Below are positions 1-11,519 of a stretch of 64,000 bases of DNA, piece by piece. The stretch lies in contig VZRR01010905.1 in assembly GCA_013398015.1 (NCBI GenBank), forward strand, positions 124,001 to 188,000, written 5' to 3'. A model generated the notes under the pieces. It did not search any database, was not told where the DNA came from, and was given only the letters and a program-made list of their open reading frames with translations. Both the position numbers and the translations under genes were made by a program. The DNA is from Oreocharis arfaki. Taxonomy: Eukaryota; Chordata; Aves; Passeriformes; Paramythiidae. Numbering within the stretch: position 1 is the stretch's first letter; each line of letters starts with the position of its first letter.

Positions 1-1083
1 TTTTCTTCAAATTTAGTATTTTCTTGCTTTTGGAGGAAATGTGCATTCTGCTTCTGCAAACTAAACATAAAAATAGTGTTGTCCATTCGTACTTCTACAA
101 GCCTCAAGATGACAATCACAGAATTAAGAAAGACTTTTAATGAGGGAAATTACAATCTTCACAGCCCTCATGAAAAGGACAGGAGAGTAGAGGCAGTTCC
201 CTGCTTATGAAGTAGAGATATCTGGTTTGCAAGTGCTGTTCTTCTGTTGCTTGGTGATTTTAGGGCAGTTGTTGTCAAAATACTGAGCTAAAAAGCTGTA
301 TTCTGTTTTCTTGGGCTGAAATAAATCAAAGCAGCTTCTTGGTTTGGTTGGTGTAGCTGAGACAAAATCAAGGATATGACATGGAATATCCTCCCTTAAA
401 ACCACCATATCAAAAGTTGTAGAGTGCTTAGAGGGTCTCCAGAAAGGCAGGAGGAACTTTGTATTTAAGCACTTGAGTATGTACTGGATCTTCTACTCAT
501 TTTATTCCTGGGCTGCCATGGAACAAGTCAGCTTGAAACAGGAAGCTTGGAGCTGTTCCATAGCTGTGCTTTCCAAATGCCTTCCACAAAAAAGAAGTTG
601 GAGGCTGTATTATAGCACGCATAATGTGTATATAAAATAAAACTTCTCTTTGCTTAGTGTTGGCTTCTAGATATAGTCAAACCTAAGAAATCAGGGTTAA
701 TTTGGGGATTTTTTTACCAGTGGTTTGCTTGTACAGGCTCACAGCATCCACGTGCATAAGCTTCCAGTGTAGCCTGAGATTTAGTCCTCCTTTTTGGTTA
801 GTGCTGGCTGTTATATCGAGGATACTCCAATACACACGTGGTGGGGGTAATATCTGACAGACATGTTTGGGTTTTGGAGAACCTTATTTCTTAAACTTCA
901 ATCACTAAGATTTTTTAACATTAAATTTGTGGGAGAAATGTTCCCAGCATTAGTCTTCACATTTCTGTGCTGAGCAGAAGTAATAGTATTAAAAACAATC
1001 TGAAAGGAAAACAATTCTTTGGTTTTCTTTTTAAGTTGTGGAAGTAACTGGCTAACAGTTCTGTATATCATGTCTTTTCTCAG
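1..1083 (+). other. NPAT: NPAT intron (left edge), no exon recognised
   Basis: This stretch ends in the pyrimidine-rich acceptor (cag at 1081-1083) of the first visible NPAT exon, so it is the 3' part of an NPAT intron. I read it in both directions and saw no NPAT-like peptide flanked by splice sites and no repeat I could name. The earlier NPAT exons, including the N-terminal LisH region known in the family, must lie to the left of the window. Confidence 0.7.
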
Positions 1084-1180
1084 GGTGAAATTCATATGTC
1101 AGAAGAGGCTATCCAGGACATTCTGGAACAGACAGAATCAGACCCAGCTTTCCAGGCTCTCTTTGACTGGTTTGATTATG
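1084..1180 (+). CDS. NPAT: NPAT exon (window exon 1)
   Basis: The acceptor is tttctcag and the donor tatg/gtaggc. It encodes GEIHMSEEAIQDILEQTESD and on to FDWFDY, a conserved acidic block in the first third of NPAT. It ends one base into a Gly codon completed by the next exon. The short open frame that continues past 1180 is intron read-through. Confidence 0.95.
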
Positions 1181-4100
1181 GTAGGCTACATTGTACTGTT
1201 GTGCTGTACATTGTGCTGTTGCTCTTCTCCAACCTGAGTGATGAGCTTTCTGAAGCTTTGCTTGACAAAGCGAAGTAATTGAGCAGGCTTCTTGCAAGAG
1301 AAATGGCGTTGCTATCCCTCAATACAGAATTAGAGTCTTAGATACATTTATACACAGCTATAAAGTACAGCATTTTCCAATGGCTGATATTCTGGGTTTG
1401 TGCTGGCTCAGTGATTCTTTTATTGCTGTTATTTTAGACTCTCCAGATCTAAAGGATGATAGTTTATACTTGTTTGCTCTTGTAAAATTTTCTGTTTGTC
1501 TGATCAGGGATATCCTCATGTTAACCGTAAGGAGATTTTTACACTATGGTTCATTTAAAATGTAGTGATGACGTGTATGTGTAAAATGACATACTTAACC
1601 ATTCTTCATGCTTTATTTTGAAAATAGGAAAGAGCAAGGTAAACAAGAACTTACCTGCTGGTATTTCTGGTCGGAATGGAGTAGAAAATGAAATCCTGGT
1701 GGGTGAGGATAGCCTGGAAACATTTGAAAGTTCTTTAGGAACAGAAGAAACTAACAGATGTAGGTTTTTTATTTTTTCTTAAAGATTTCTCTGTTAACTT
1801 TTCATTATAAAAATATTTTCAGATAATTTGTACATTTCAAAATTTTCTTTTTTTACTGGTAGTATCCATGTGGACATTTACATTGCATGAACATATAGAT
1901 ACACGTGGTCTGTTAGAAAGTTTCAGTCTATTAAATTTAACAGTAGTCCCATCACTGTACTTAAAAGTTGTACTTGATAAGCTCCTTAATGCAACCAGGC
2001 TGTCAATATGTATAAATGGATACTTTGCAGTATTCATTGTGGGGCATGTAAAGAGAATATTTTACATCTAACCGTATTAATCTTTTATCTCAATTCTGTA
2101 ATGTATCTGTTAATTAATACGCTAAAAGAGTCTTACTCTGGACAAAAGGGATGTTAGCCTGTCTTACCATTTTTAACAGTAGTCCATGAGTAGCAGGTAT
2201 TTAGTGAAAGTATATAAAAAATAGAACCAGGAGGTTTTTATCAGGAGGTGGTCTTTGTGCTTCTGGAAATCTGATGTAGTGACCTGAGCTATTTACATGT
2301 TGTGTGTGTACTTATTAATAATGTACAAACTGATTTTCCAGATTATCTAGTGTATGTAACTGTACGTTTTCTATATAAATTCCACTCAGTTTGAGCATAA
2401 GGATGAGTAACACTATTCCCTCTTAGTTTCATTGGAAACGGTTTTCCATTGAACTGATAAGTTATTTCTAAAACTCTGTAATAGGATCATCTGTTCTAAT
2501 AATTATGGAACTAGTTTATTCTGTGTTTTACAGGTGATACTTCTAGAGAACTACTGTCTTGTAAAGGTTTTCAGTTAGGAGAAGCATCATGTGCCTTGAA
2601 GACCAGCATTAATGATGATGATATGGCTAAGAAAAATACAGCCAGTGAACAGCTGCATGGAAATTGTAGACCAAGGAAGCAGCCTGAAGTGCTTCCAACC
2701 ATTACCCCTGAACATATTGGAGAGCTTGAAATTGCTTTTGACTCTGTGCCTGGTTTGACTGAACCTAATAAGAGACAGAGTTCTGATAGCAAATGTAATG
2801 AACACTGTGCAGATACTTACGTTACGAAAGAGTCATCTGCTTTAGTATCTGAAAGTGAGAGTGCTATGGAAATTGAAAAAGGCCTACCAAGTCACAGTTC
2901 TCAAAGTAGTCCTAATTTAGAATTTGTTCATTCTGGTACCCCACAGATCCCTTTGATTTCAGTGGCAGAGGATACTGTAGCTGGTGAAAACAAAACTGAT
3001 TCTGGAAGTAAATGTCTGTTATCACCAGATACATCGCTGTCTGAAAAAGCACTTCCTGGAAGCCCTTCTGATGGGAGCCCTGGCCACAGCGCACTGCTGA
3101 GAAAAAACAACTCATCCATTTCTAGCCCATCAGCAGATGCAGGAAAAGAACAGACCATAACCAGTGATCCAGCTGCCTTGCCTGGTGTTTCACAGGAGAA
3201 CTCCAGCCACCCCTTCAGCCACCAGGACCAGAGCACACGGGCAGACTGTGCTGTGAGATCTGCATTGGATATCACAGGTCTTGACAAAACAGAGGTGCAG
3301 CTTGAAGTTGTTGATACTTCTAATAAAAACTCAAATGATCAGCATACACTTGATAAGCCTTGTAAGAAAGATTTTAACCTCCCTTCAGGATTGTCAAACA
3401 CAGAGGGTACACAAGGGGAGATGCAAGAACCTTCATCTTCTACAAAAGTAGACACTGATAATTTGTATTTCTCTTCTGGTGATAATGCATGTACAGAAAT
3501 TTCTGTAGTATCCACTGAAAACAATCTTACTACCTCTGAAATACGCCACTCTCCTCTCCCTGAAACTGCATCCTCAACAGATGAGTCAGGTACTGAGGCC
3601 AGAAGTATAAGCAGTGTATCTTCTAGTAGTCAACCAATGGATGTTGATCCTTCTAATATAATGTCCCTCAAGATCATCATCAGTGATGATCCGTTTATTG
3701 CATCAGACACAGAGTTAAATAATGCTGTTTCCAGCATCACAGGAGAAAATTTGCCTACTATAATACTGTCATCTCCAGCCAAATCCCCAACCAAAACTGC
3801 AGGCCTGCCCAAATGTCTGACATCAGAAGACACAGAAAAAAATGCGGATTCAGCTCTGGCAGACCAGAATCTTGTTGTGCTTAGACCTAAGGATCCTGTG
3901 GTCACCTCTGTTAACACTCAGAACGAGGATTGCACTGGTTTTTCAGTTGCAGGTTCAACTCATCTCTCCAGCGAAGGGGGATTTATACAGTTGATGCCAG
4001 CCACAAGCACAGCTTTTGGGAATTCAAGCAACCTTTACATAGCCACCTGTATGACTGATCCAGCAGCCTTGGGCGCAGCTGTAACACCATCAAATGTGGT

Positions 4101-7100
4101 CATATTGCCTGGCAGTTCTATGCCACTGGCTTCCCAAGCTCCAGCTGTTCAACAGTTGCGAACTCCTCCCAGATCCAGCAATACGTTTCCAGCAAACCAG
4201 ACTGTCTCCCCAAACTTCCCACAGGGTAATCTCATTATTAGAAAATGACTGAAAATGTGGTGTTTATACGGTGGGTTTGTTAGTTTTTTTTCCCTAAGTG
4301 CATGAAAAGTAAACAATTTTTAAACTGCTCAGTCTGCCACTTGAAACTATCCAGGAGTTGCTTTTTTTTTAATGTATTAGTTGCTAGTAGAAATGCAATA
4401 AAACTACCAAAAGTCATTGATGAGGCTGCTTTGGAAAAAAACCCATCATATTTCAGAAGCTTTAATTGTATAATTTTAGCAGCATTAGGTTTAGGAAGCA
4501 TATTTTGGTTTACATGGGAAAGTATTCCATTACTTTGGCTAAATTAAACAGGTTTTTATTTTAGTAAGATTCCTGTTATAAATTGAATACTTTGTGTTAC
4601 AGGTATACATAGTCAGTTTAGATGACTGGGTAGATATATCTAGTCCTTCCCAAGTTACTTCCTTGGTTTTGTTCCATTTTTCAAAACATAGTCCACATTA
4701 GAAGTACTTTTAAGTAAATATGAAAGTATAACTGTATTTCTTTCCATGATTTAAATTACCACAGCAATAAAAATTTTGAGTGCTTTTTGAAGTGTTAAAA
4801 CCAGCTATAAAACAGCTGTAATCACCACGTTTAGATTTCTTTCAAAAGCTAAGAACTTTTTGCAGTTGCCTTTGAATTTCTGTGTGTAGTCATTTCATTG
4901 AGGTGAGAGACCAGTGCAATCAGAGCCCGTTATATGCAAGGCCTTAGGCTGGCAGTGCTTTCTGTCATTAGGATTTCTTCATGCAACTGTTACCTTCACT
5001 GCTTTTTACATAGAGAGAGGAACAGTTTTCTTCCACTTTTGATAATTTTCTTCCACTTTTCAATTAATGTGCTGTGATAGTTGCCATATTTTATAATTCC
5101 TGTATATCTGGCAGCTAAATAAGCTATTTAATGTTACTTTACTGGTTTTTATAAATCATTTTAATATAAAGTTTAAACCTTAAGATAGGTTTATCATAAT
5201 TCCAATTTTATTTTGAGCTATGTCTTACAAATTCAGACTTCAACTAAAGAATTCCTTATAAACTAAAAATAACACTGCTACTCACCCTGTTTTCTTGTAG
5301 CAAACTATAGCAAGGACAGTGAAGTTTTTCGGAAAATCCAGAGCTTTTCTTGCCACAGGTTTGACCACAAATAATTTTAAGAAATCCTGTCTTAAAGCTT
5401 TTCTTTTTACTGAAGTATTTTTAGTTTCTGTACAATCTTAACACTGTGGTATTTTTTAGGTTCTGCCATTATAATTGCATCTCCGGTGCAGCCAGTTTTG
5501 CAAGGAATGGTGGGAATGATACCTCTCTCTGTAGTAGGACAGAATGGAAATACGTTCTCAGCACCTGCCTGCCAGGTAGCACATCTCAAATAAAGATTTT
5601 TAGAATTAGAGCTGGAGTGATAAGAAGTGCTTTGGTAAATTGTAATAGAATATTCTGATGCTTTCAAGGTTCTTCATATGCCTGTGGCTAATCCAGTGTG
5701 CAATGGAAGTGTCCCAAAGCTTCCCATCCCTCCCAAATCACAGAAGATTCCTGGAGCAAGAAACAAGACTAATACAGGTACCTGCCTTGCAGTCTTGAGA
5801 GGGGCAGAAGAAAAGCAGGGGGTTTTAAGGACAGGTCAGTTCTAAGTAAAGAAGTTTAATAAATATCTCTGCTTCTATTCCTGGCAACTGCTGGGCTGGC
5901 TTGAGAGAGGTCTGTTCCTGCAGTTAGTGACTCTCATTTGCTCCGTTTACAAAGAACTTCCAGCGTACAACGTAATTCCAGTTTTGGTATCAAGCCTATT
6001 TCCAAAATTTAATGCTTCAAGGCCCTCATGCAGCTTTAAAAGTTGACTTTTCTTTATGTTTCTGGTTATTTTTCATCTTGTTGATTTTCAGTAGTTTACT
6101 GCTGCCTTTGGAACCAAGCCACATAGTAACAAAGATATTAGAAGAGTCAGCAGTTCTAAAAATTTATTAAGGAAAAATATTTAGTAGAAGTGTTGCATGT
6201 TTATATAAAAAATGCACTCTGCTGTCTGTTTTCCTTTTGCTCTCTCAGTTATATGCTTCTGTGTATTCTTTTCATTGAGACCTTGCTCCTTTAAATAGTT
6301 AATTGTAACAAGACTGGAGTTAGTCTCATTTCTCAGTGTTGGAAAGGGGTAAAGAAAAATAATTGAGAATAGCAACATTCAGTTATAAGGACAACTTGTG
6401 CTTTAGCCTATCTTCCTTTTTAAAAAAGGGTAAGCTTACACATAAAAATGAAAATAGAATGAAATTTCAAATCACAATAAAAGCGAGGATTGTATAGTAG
6501 TTTGCATTCTGGCTTGCTGATGGATAACTGAGAGTTCCCTGTGTTATTTCCCTTCTACTTGGAAATCCCTACTGTGCATTTTTAAGTTCAGGATAGTTTG
6601 TTTTGTCTTGCCAGTGCTACATATTATCTAAGTGTAGACAGCAAGCTTCTTGTTTGTTCTTAGCTGGGGACCTTTGCTAGTCTACTAATTTGTAAACTTT
6701 AAAGTTAGAAGATACTGCAGAGTTTGTAGCTCGGTTTTTCTTTATTGGTTCTCTGTCAGGTGAAATGTCATTGTACTAACTGTGAAATTATTTACCTGTC
6801 ATTCATTAAAACTTCATCTGTTTTCCAGGAAAACTGGTACCAAATGTAGCTGAGCCTTTGAACCATACAAATCCTCGAACACAGAGGTCAGTAGTGCTAG
6901 GTATTGAAACTTGCTTTCTTTTTCCTGTCATGAATTTCTTCATTCAGTAGTGGTGAAGAGAGCAGCTTTTCTTAATAGTGGCATAAGCAGTACTCCCTTT
7001 CCTGCTGCCTGTCTACTAGGAGTATTGATACAGATGTGTGCTGGGACTGGTGCAGCCTGTGCTAGAATTGTCTTGTTACTGTTCCTGTGTTAATTTTGTA

Positions 7101-10100
7101 TGGCTTTGTCCTCATTTTCTCCTGTCTCAATCGTCAAAATTATTTGAGTGGAGTCTACGCTAGGAGAATTGCCTGTTACATTTACTGGGAGATTTAAATT
7201 CCTAAAACCTTAGTTTTTTCTTTTCAGATGAGTGGTACCCATGATTTTGTAGTGTAGCCTCATTGCCTTCACCATTCTCTCTCTGACCCCAATCAAATAG
7301 AGTTTATTAGATTGGGTTCTGCGTCTGTGTTTCGGCTGTGTGGATTAGAACACTGCTTGGTCATTTAAAAAGTGAGAACTGAATGCAAAATGGCAAGGAC
7401 AACAGCATGCTAACTTTGTATTGCTGAACATCATTTCTAATTGGGGTAGGTACTAGTTTTCTGTTGGGCAAATGAGAGAAGGCAGCAAGGCTGCAGTAGT
7501 AATTCTCCTTACCGTTAATGGACATCTGAAACAAAAGGATATTGGAATGAGCAAAAGAGTGTAGGGGGAGATCAGAAGTTCAATTCAAATATTAGAGGTG
7601 AAATGATCTTTTAATGTAAAAATAGCACGTGCTTTAAAAAAAATCTACCTATTCAGAACTCACTTAAAATGTTGGAAAAGTGGAGATAAAACAGGAACAT
7701 GAAAGTCCACTTATTCAAAAATCCCAACCTTATATCAAGTTATACCATATACATGCATGCAAAAAGTACTGATGTTTTAAAAACCACAGAAGCAAGATCT
7801 TGGATAATACCACTTCAACAATTCAGCTTTCTGTTAACTTTAATTGATCTCTAGATGTATGTTTTGCATAGCAAAGAGAGCAAAATGTTCCCTGCAAAGA
7901 GGTGTAATTTCTTATTTCTACTTTCTACCCTCTGTCTCATCTCCAATTCCATGGAAGTAAAACAAACTGCTACCACTCAGATTTTTTTTACCGTGTCAAA
8001 GGTACCAAAGTTACCATCCCAAAAATGTGACTTTTCCTCTTAGAAGTTATAGTGGTTTATCTGCAGGGAGAGAGTCTTACAGGCATAGATGAATGATACC
8101 AAAGCTTCTCTTGGAAATGCAGCGTAAGCCAGGCAGAGGGCACAGACACAACAGTGGTAGGAGCTGACAGAGCAGAAGCATTTTTCTTTCCATATCACTA
8201 CAGTGCAGTAGCTTTTTCACTTGAATGGGGCTGGTTGTCAGGTGGAGACCACGCCCCAGGGAGTTTGGATGTTGTTGTCCAAATGCCCACTGGAAGCTCT
8301 TCGTCTTGCTCGGTATCCCATCACCCACAGCAAGTGTGTAGGAAAGAGTACGAGGCATGTGCATGATTATGTTGTCCAAAATACTCTGGCAGCCTTTTGG
8401 GAATTTCAGCTTCAAGGACTTCCAGAGCCATGAGTAATATTCTGGGATGGACTGTCCTGTGATGAATGCACTCAGTTTCTTTTTGAAGTCAAGTAAACTA
8501 CCAGCATCCACAAATATTCCAAGGTAGAAAAGTTCCCAGGCTTAACTACATGCTTAGTTACATCCAGTGTCCAGACCTCCTTGTGTTTTGAACCCAATAC
8601 CTGTGTTATTTGATGCCCCTAGTTTTTCTACTGGAAGGTACAGCAGATTCCTTTTTGTGGGCCTTCTTCACAGAGCTCTGTTGCATTTCCCCTCAGTGAT
8701 CTCTCTTTCCAGGCTGAAGAGCCCCAGCCCACCTGATTGTTCAGTGTACAAACTCTATTTCATACCTTTTTGCCAAGAAAGCCTTCTCTGAGCTTTCTGC
8801 AGTTGTCATTCCTTACTTTTGGTCTTTGCCTGTTGATACTTACATTTAGGATGGAGAGAGCTTTTTTGAGATATTGGTGAGGACTTCCAGCCAGCTGAAA
8901 TTAACTTGCCCAGTAAGAATAAACATGTCAATGAAGTGTTTTCATCTCGTTTTCAGGACTGGAAATTGGGACAAGCTTACCAATGCAGAACCAGGAAGGA
9001 AGGTGGAAGAGAACTTACCTGTTGTACCAGCAGAGAGCACAAGCTCAAATTCAAGACAGAGTGAGAGTCACAGGAGAGTGCTTTGCTTTGATAACCTCCT
9101 ACCCACTCCTGGTGCAAACACTCAAATTCAGACTACTAAGAGTTCATCCCAGAAAGAAAGAAATGAAAACCCTTTACTTGCTGGTGACTCTGCATCCTCC
9201 TCTGCTAAGGCACAGGTACCAAAGAGAGAGAAAGACAAAACGTTGCCCAGAATTCTGTGTAAGCCGGAAGTTGGTAGCAACAGAAGCGCATCTGCAAAGG
9301 AGCCGCCGCCCGAGCGGAGGGTGGCAACTGCAGGGCTTTCATTAGATCCCTTCCACAAGACGACAGCAAACAAAGAAAATGAGTTACGAAGGGATACCGA
9401 TGAAAAGCCAAAGAACCAGGACACTGCCAAACTCTCAAATGGCCAACAAAGCGTTGGCTTATGGAATGAGAAGACAGTTCCTTCGGTACAAGAGCTGAAC
9501 AAGAAGCAGGGGTCGCTGTCGAATGGGGCTGGCAACGGCAAGTCACCGGTGTCCGTTTCTTTGTCCTCAAAGGAGCAGAAGCGAGAACCTGCTAAAGCTT
9601 CCAGCCAAGGCCTTGGCCTGTCCAGCCCGTTCAGTAAACAGTGTGTGGAGATGCTGCAAGACATTCAGTGGCAAAGCCCCACTGGAAAGACAGTTGAAAA
9701 CGGAGAGCTGCCGGTACCCCGGACGCCGTCTGGAGTTGGGGACAGGCACACGGATGACACTACGGACAGCGTCCGCACCCCGACCTGCCGGCGCTTCAAC
9801 GAGGACAGCACCACCCCCCGCATCATGGTGCCCCCCGCCACGCCAGACCTGCCCGCCTGCAGCCCGGCCAGCGAGACGGGCAGCGAGAACAGCGTCAGCA
9901 TGGCTGCCCACACCCTCATGATCCTGTCGCGGGCGGCCATCGCAAGGACTAGCACTGCAACCCCCCTCAAGGACAACACCCAGCAGTTCAGGGCTCTGAG
10001 GAGCACCGTGAAGAAAAGGAAACTGGAGGACTTGAATGAGGGGGAGAGAAATTCTCGTTCCGCAAATAGAAAAGACCTTCAAAGCTCTCCAACCCCATCG

Positions 10101-10959
10101 AAGAAAAAGAAAATAAAGGCAAGTACAAACATCTACTTCTTTGATTTAAATTTCTAAGTATATATATCTACATATATACTATTTGTAATGGAATGGTTCA
10201 GAGGTGCTAGTGCAAGTCCCTGACATCCTATTTAGATTAGCCAGTTTTTCCAGCTTTGCCTCTTGAGCGTACTCTGAACTAAGTTTTCTTAAGATTGGTT
10301 TAGTTTTCAGAAACACACAAGTAACTCCTACTAACTCTCGGAATATGCACCTATGAAAATTACATAATTTCTCCTGAAACATGAACGAGTTTCTAAATTC
10401 TAACTAAGTTTCTAGGTGGAGTGTAGGAATTAGGCCAAACTCAAAGTAGGCCTTATTAGAATTCAGGCTGTTGTTGCATCCTTGTTTATCACCATGAGTG
10501 ATACTCCCAGTCTCTGTAGTGTGCAACACTGTGCCTTTGCTTGGATTTAGGGGCAAATAGCCAAGGCATAAGACACAAAAAGGTGTCTTTTGGATGTAAA
10601 TTACCAAAAAGGAGTATAACTTTGTAATTCCCATACTTAGTTCTAGCATGCTCCTGAAACAATGTGACTGAAGTGACTGAAAAACACTGCGTTCTGCGGA
10701 GTGGGGGCACATGTGAAGGGCATATGGCAGTGTCTGAGTTCTGGGGGAGATTTATGCAGGAACAGCTACAAGGCAGATGGAAGGATGAGGAAGAAAGGAA
10801 TGCTTACAGGCTCTTCTTTGTATTTGTCTATCTTTCCAGGTTCTTTGTATTTAACACATTTGTTACTTTCCTCTCCAACAGAAAAAGAAGCTCCCAAATT
10901 CTTTTCCAGCAGGAATGGATGTGGACAAGTTCTTGTTGTCTTTGCATTATGATGAATGA
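1084..10959 (+). CDS. NPAT: NPAT, nuclear protein coactivator of histone transcription (3' part, 8 exons)
   Basis: Coding exons: 1084-1180, 1628-1759, 2534-4225, 5460-5575, 5669-5777, 6829-6886, 8957-10118 and 10882-10959. They join in frame into 1147 residues plus TGA; human NPAT is about 1427, so the first ~280 residues lie off the left edge. Matches to the family include HMSEEAIQDILEQTESDPAF, SDDPFIASDTEL, LPTIILSSPAKSPTK, IQLMPATSTAFGNSS, HRRVLCFD, TPDLPACSPASETGSENS and the C-terminal AGMDVDKFLLSLHYDE. Several SP/TP sites (RTPSG, VRTPT, ATPDLP, TATPLKD) and basic stretches (KKRKLED, SKKKKIKKKK) fit the known biology: a substrate of cyclin E-CDK2 at histone locus bodies that activates S-phase histone genes. 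The two largest exons are poorly conserved between these islands, as is normal for NPAT. The last intron has a GC donor. The gene is tail to tail with ACAT1. Confidence 0.96.
1628..1759 (+). CDS. NPAT: NPAT exon (window exon 2)
   Basis: The acceptor is aaaatag and the donor acagat/gtaggt. It reads GKSKVNKNLPAG, then a diverged Glu-rich segment ending ETNR. The frame joins both neighbouring exons (split Gly codon on the left, split Cys codon on the right). The start matches human NPAT; the remainder is fast-evolving. Confidence 0.9.
2534..4225 (+). CDS. NPAT: NPAT large central exon (window exon 3)
   Basis: A 1692-bp exon with acceptor gttttacag and donor cccacag-g/gtaatc, about 564 residues. 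It is Ser/Thr/Glu/Asp-rich and probably disordered. Conserved islands are SLKIIISDDPF (near 3667), ENLPTIILSSPAKSPTK (near 3745), GGFIQLMPATSTAFGNSS (near 3976) and TPPRSSNTFPANQTVSPNF near the end. Open frame continues to 4248 past the donor, but the homologous join is to the exon at 5460 (QG/SAIIIASPVQPV). Confidence 0.96.
5460..5575 (+). CDS. NPAT: NPAT exon (window exon 4)
   Basis: It encodes SAIIIASPVQPVLQGMVGMI and continues PLSVVGQNGNTFSAPACQ, one of the best conserved NPAT stretches. The acceptor is attttttag and the donor ccag/gtagca. It ends in phase 0, followed by a 93-bp intron. Confidence 0.96.
5669..5777 (+). CDS. NPAT: NPAT exon (window exon 5)
   Basis: It encodes VLHMPVANPVCNGSVPKLPI and then PPKSQKIPGARNKTNT. 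The acceptor is tttcaag and the donor acag/gtacct. Pro- and Lys-rich, it matches the equivalent human segment (VLHMPL...PPKSQK). Confidence 0.94.
6829..6886 (+). CDS. NPAT: NPAT exon (window exon 6, 58 bp)
   Basis: A small exon with acceptor ttttccag and donor cagag/gtcagt, encoding KLVPNVAEPLNHTNPRTQ. It is called because it keeps phase exactly between its neighbours (split Gly codon on the left, split Arg codon on the right) and has good splice sites; the sequence is weakly conserved with human. Confidence 0.8.
6887..8956 (+). other. NPAT: NPAT intron (2.07 kb) with an ancient CR1 fragment
   Basis: It separates the 58-bp exon from the large 3' exon. Apart from the ancient CR1 piece near 8440-8790 I recognise nothing coding in it. 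A 144-codon minus-strand reading frame (8077-8511) overlaps that repeat at its start and has no recognisable domain. Confidence 0.7.
8440..8790 (-). repeat. Ancient CR1-type LINE 3' fragment
   Basis: Read on the plus strand, the order of phrases (gaagtcaagtaaactaccagc, then ttcccaggcttaactacatg, gcccctagtttttc, cccctcagtgatctctc, ccaggctgaagagccccag) matches the antisense of the old amniote CR1/L3-like 3' end. The element is therefore on the minus strand, inside an NPAT intron. It is heavily mutated, and its limits are approximate. Confidence 0.6.
8957..10118 (+). CDS. NPAT: NPAT large 3' exon (window exon 7)
   Basis: A 1162-bp exon with acceptor cgttttcag. It holds HRRVLCFD (near 9072), KTTANKENELRRD (near 9357), the CDK-type sites PVPRTPSG and VRTPTCRRF, the strongly conserved TPDLPACSPASETGSENSVS and AAHTLMILSRAAIARTSTAT, PLKDNTQQFRALRST, and basic NLS-like KKRKLED and SKKKKIK. 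It ends AAG at 10118 before a GC donor (g/gcaagt). The part from about 9700 to 9960 is far richer in GC and CpG than the rest of the gene. Confidence 0.96.
10119..10881 (+). other. NPAT: NPAT terminal intron with GC-AG splice sites
   Basis: The intron begins AAG/GCAAGT, the consensus for GC-AG introns, and ends ccaacag. A competing GT sits four bases downstream (10123-10124), but using it shifts the frame and loses the conserved C-terminus. Between 10157 and 10180 there is an AT-only inverted repeat. I see nothing else in the 763 bp. Confidence 0.88.
10882..10959 (+). CDS. NPAT: NPAT terminal coding exon
   Basis: The acceptor is ctctccaacag. The 25 codons plus TGA encode KKKLPNSFPAG and MDVDKFLLSLHYDE, the nearly invariant NPAT C-terminus. 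The stop is at 10957-10959. Phase 0 at the start requires the upstream exon to end at 10118, that is, at the GC donor. Confidence 0.97.
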   Translation, partial: KKKLPNSFPAGMDVDKFLLSLHYDE

Positions 10960-11513
10960 ACAAAAAGAAGTTGAAGTGGGAGCACCTGAAGCTCAGGGGA
11001 GCAGTGCTGAGGTTTTGCATGGGAAGAGAAGTTAACTCTAAAGGGCGAGTTGCACTTTCAGTGCACTGAAGTTTCACTTTATAGCAGAGTCGTGCTGTTT
11101 CTGAAGCAGGTTGCGAAGTGTAAATATCACTCAGTTGGCATATTTTTATTTTTGAAAAAGCACTTGCAGAATGATAGAGCCATTTAAATTGCAGAATTGT
11201 AAATTTGTATAAATGAAATGTAAGAAAGATTGTACATTTCCTTTTAGACCACGTTGTCTGTGTTCTGCTGCTTTCTCTACCTACCCCTCCCAAGGGCTCC
11301 GCCAGTCTGTGAAAAGCTGGTGTTTGTCACTCACCGCTCTAAGACGTGGGCAGCCACCTTGGCCACTTCTCATTGTCTTGTTGAATCTGAAAGGGACTTA
11401 AATACTCAGCTCTAACTGGCTTGTACTCGGACACTCTGCTCTCCTAACTGTCAAAGCCATGTTGTAAGGCTTTGAATGAAATAACAAAAATACCAATAGC
11501 TAAACATAAGGCA

Positions 11514-11519
11514 AATAAA
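11514..11519 (+). terminator. NPAT: Poly(A) signal, NPAT (possible proximal)
   Basis: AATAAA about 555 bp past the NPAT stop. Usable as an early site; there is no obvious GT-rich element directly behind it. Confidence 0.35.

Noticed and set aside
2596..4248. Treating the 550-codon NPAT frame as a single-exon gene
   Set aside because: It is one internal NPAT exon: an acceptor at 2533, a donor at 4225 and in-frame joins on both sides; the apparent start is not a real ATG.
8077..8511. 144-codon minus-strand open frame in an NPAT intron
   Set aside because: Its first codons (DAGSLLDFKKKL) come from the ancient CR1 remnant; the rest has no domain or splice context.
9128..10082. Long minus-strand open frames (178 and 171 codons) opposite the NPAT 3' exon, and 120- and 132-codon plus frames
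   Set aside because: They overlap a conserved coding exon in other frames, have no recognisable domain, and result from its composition, especially the GC-rich patch.
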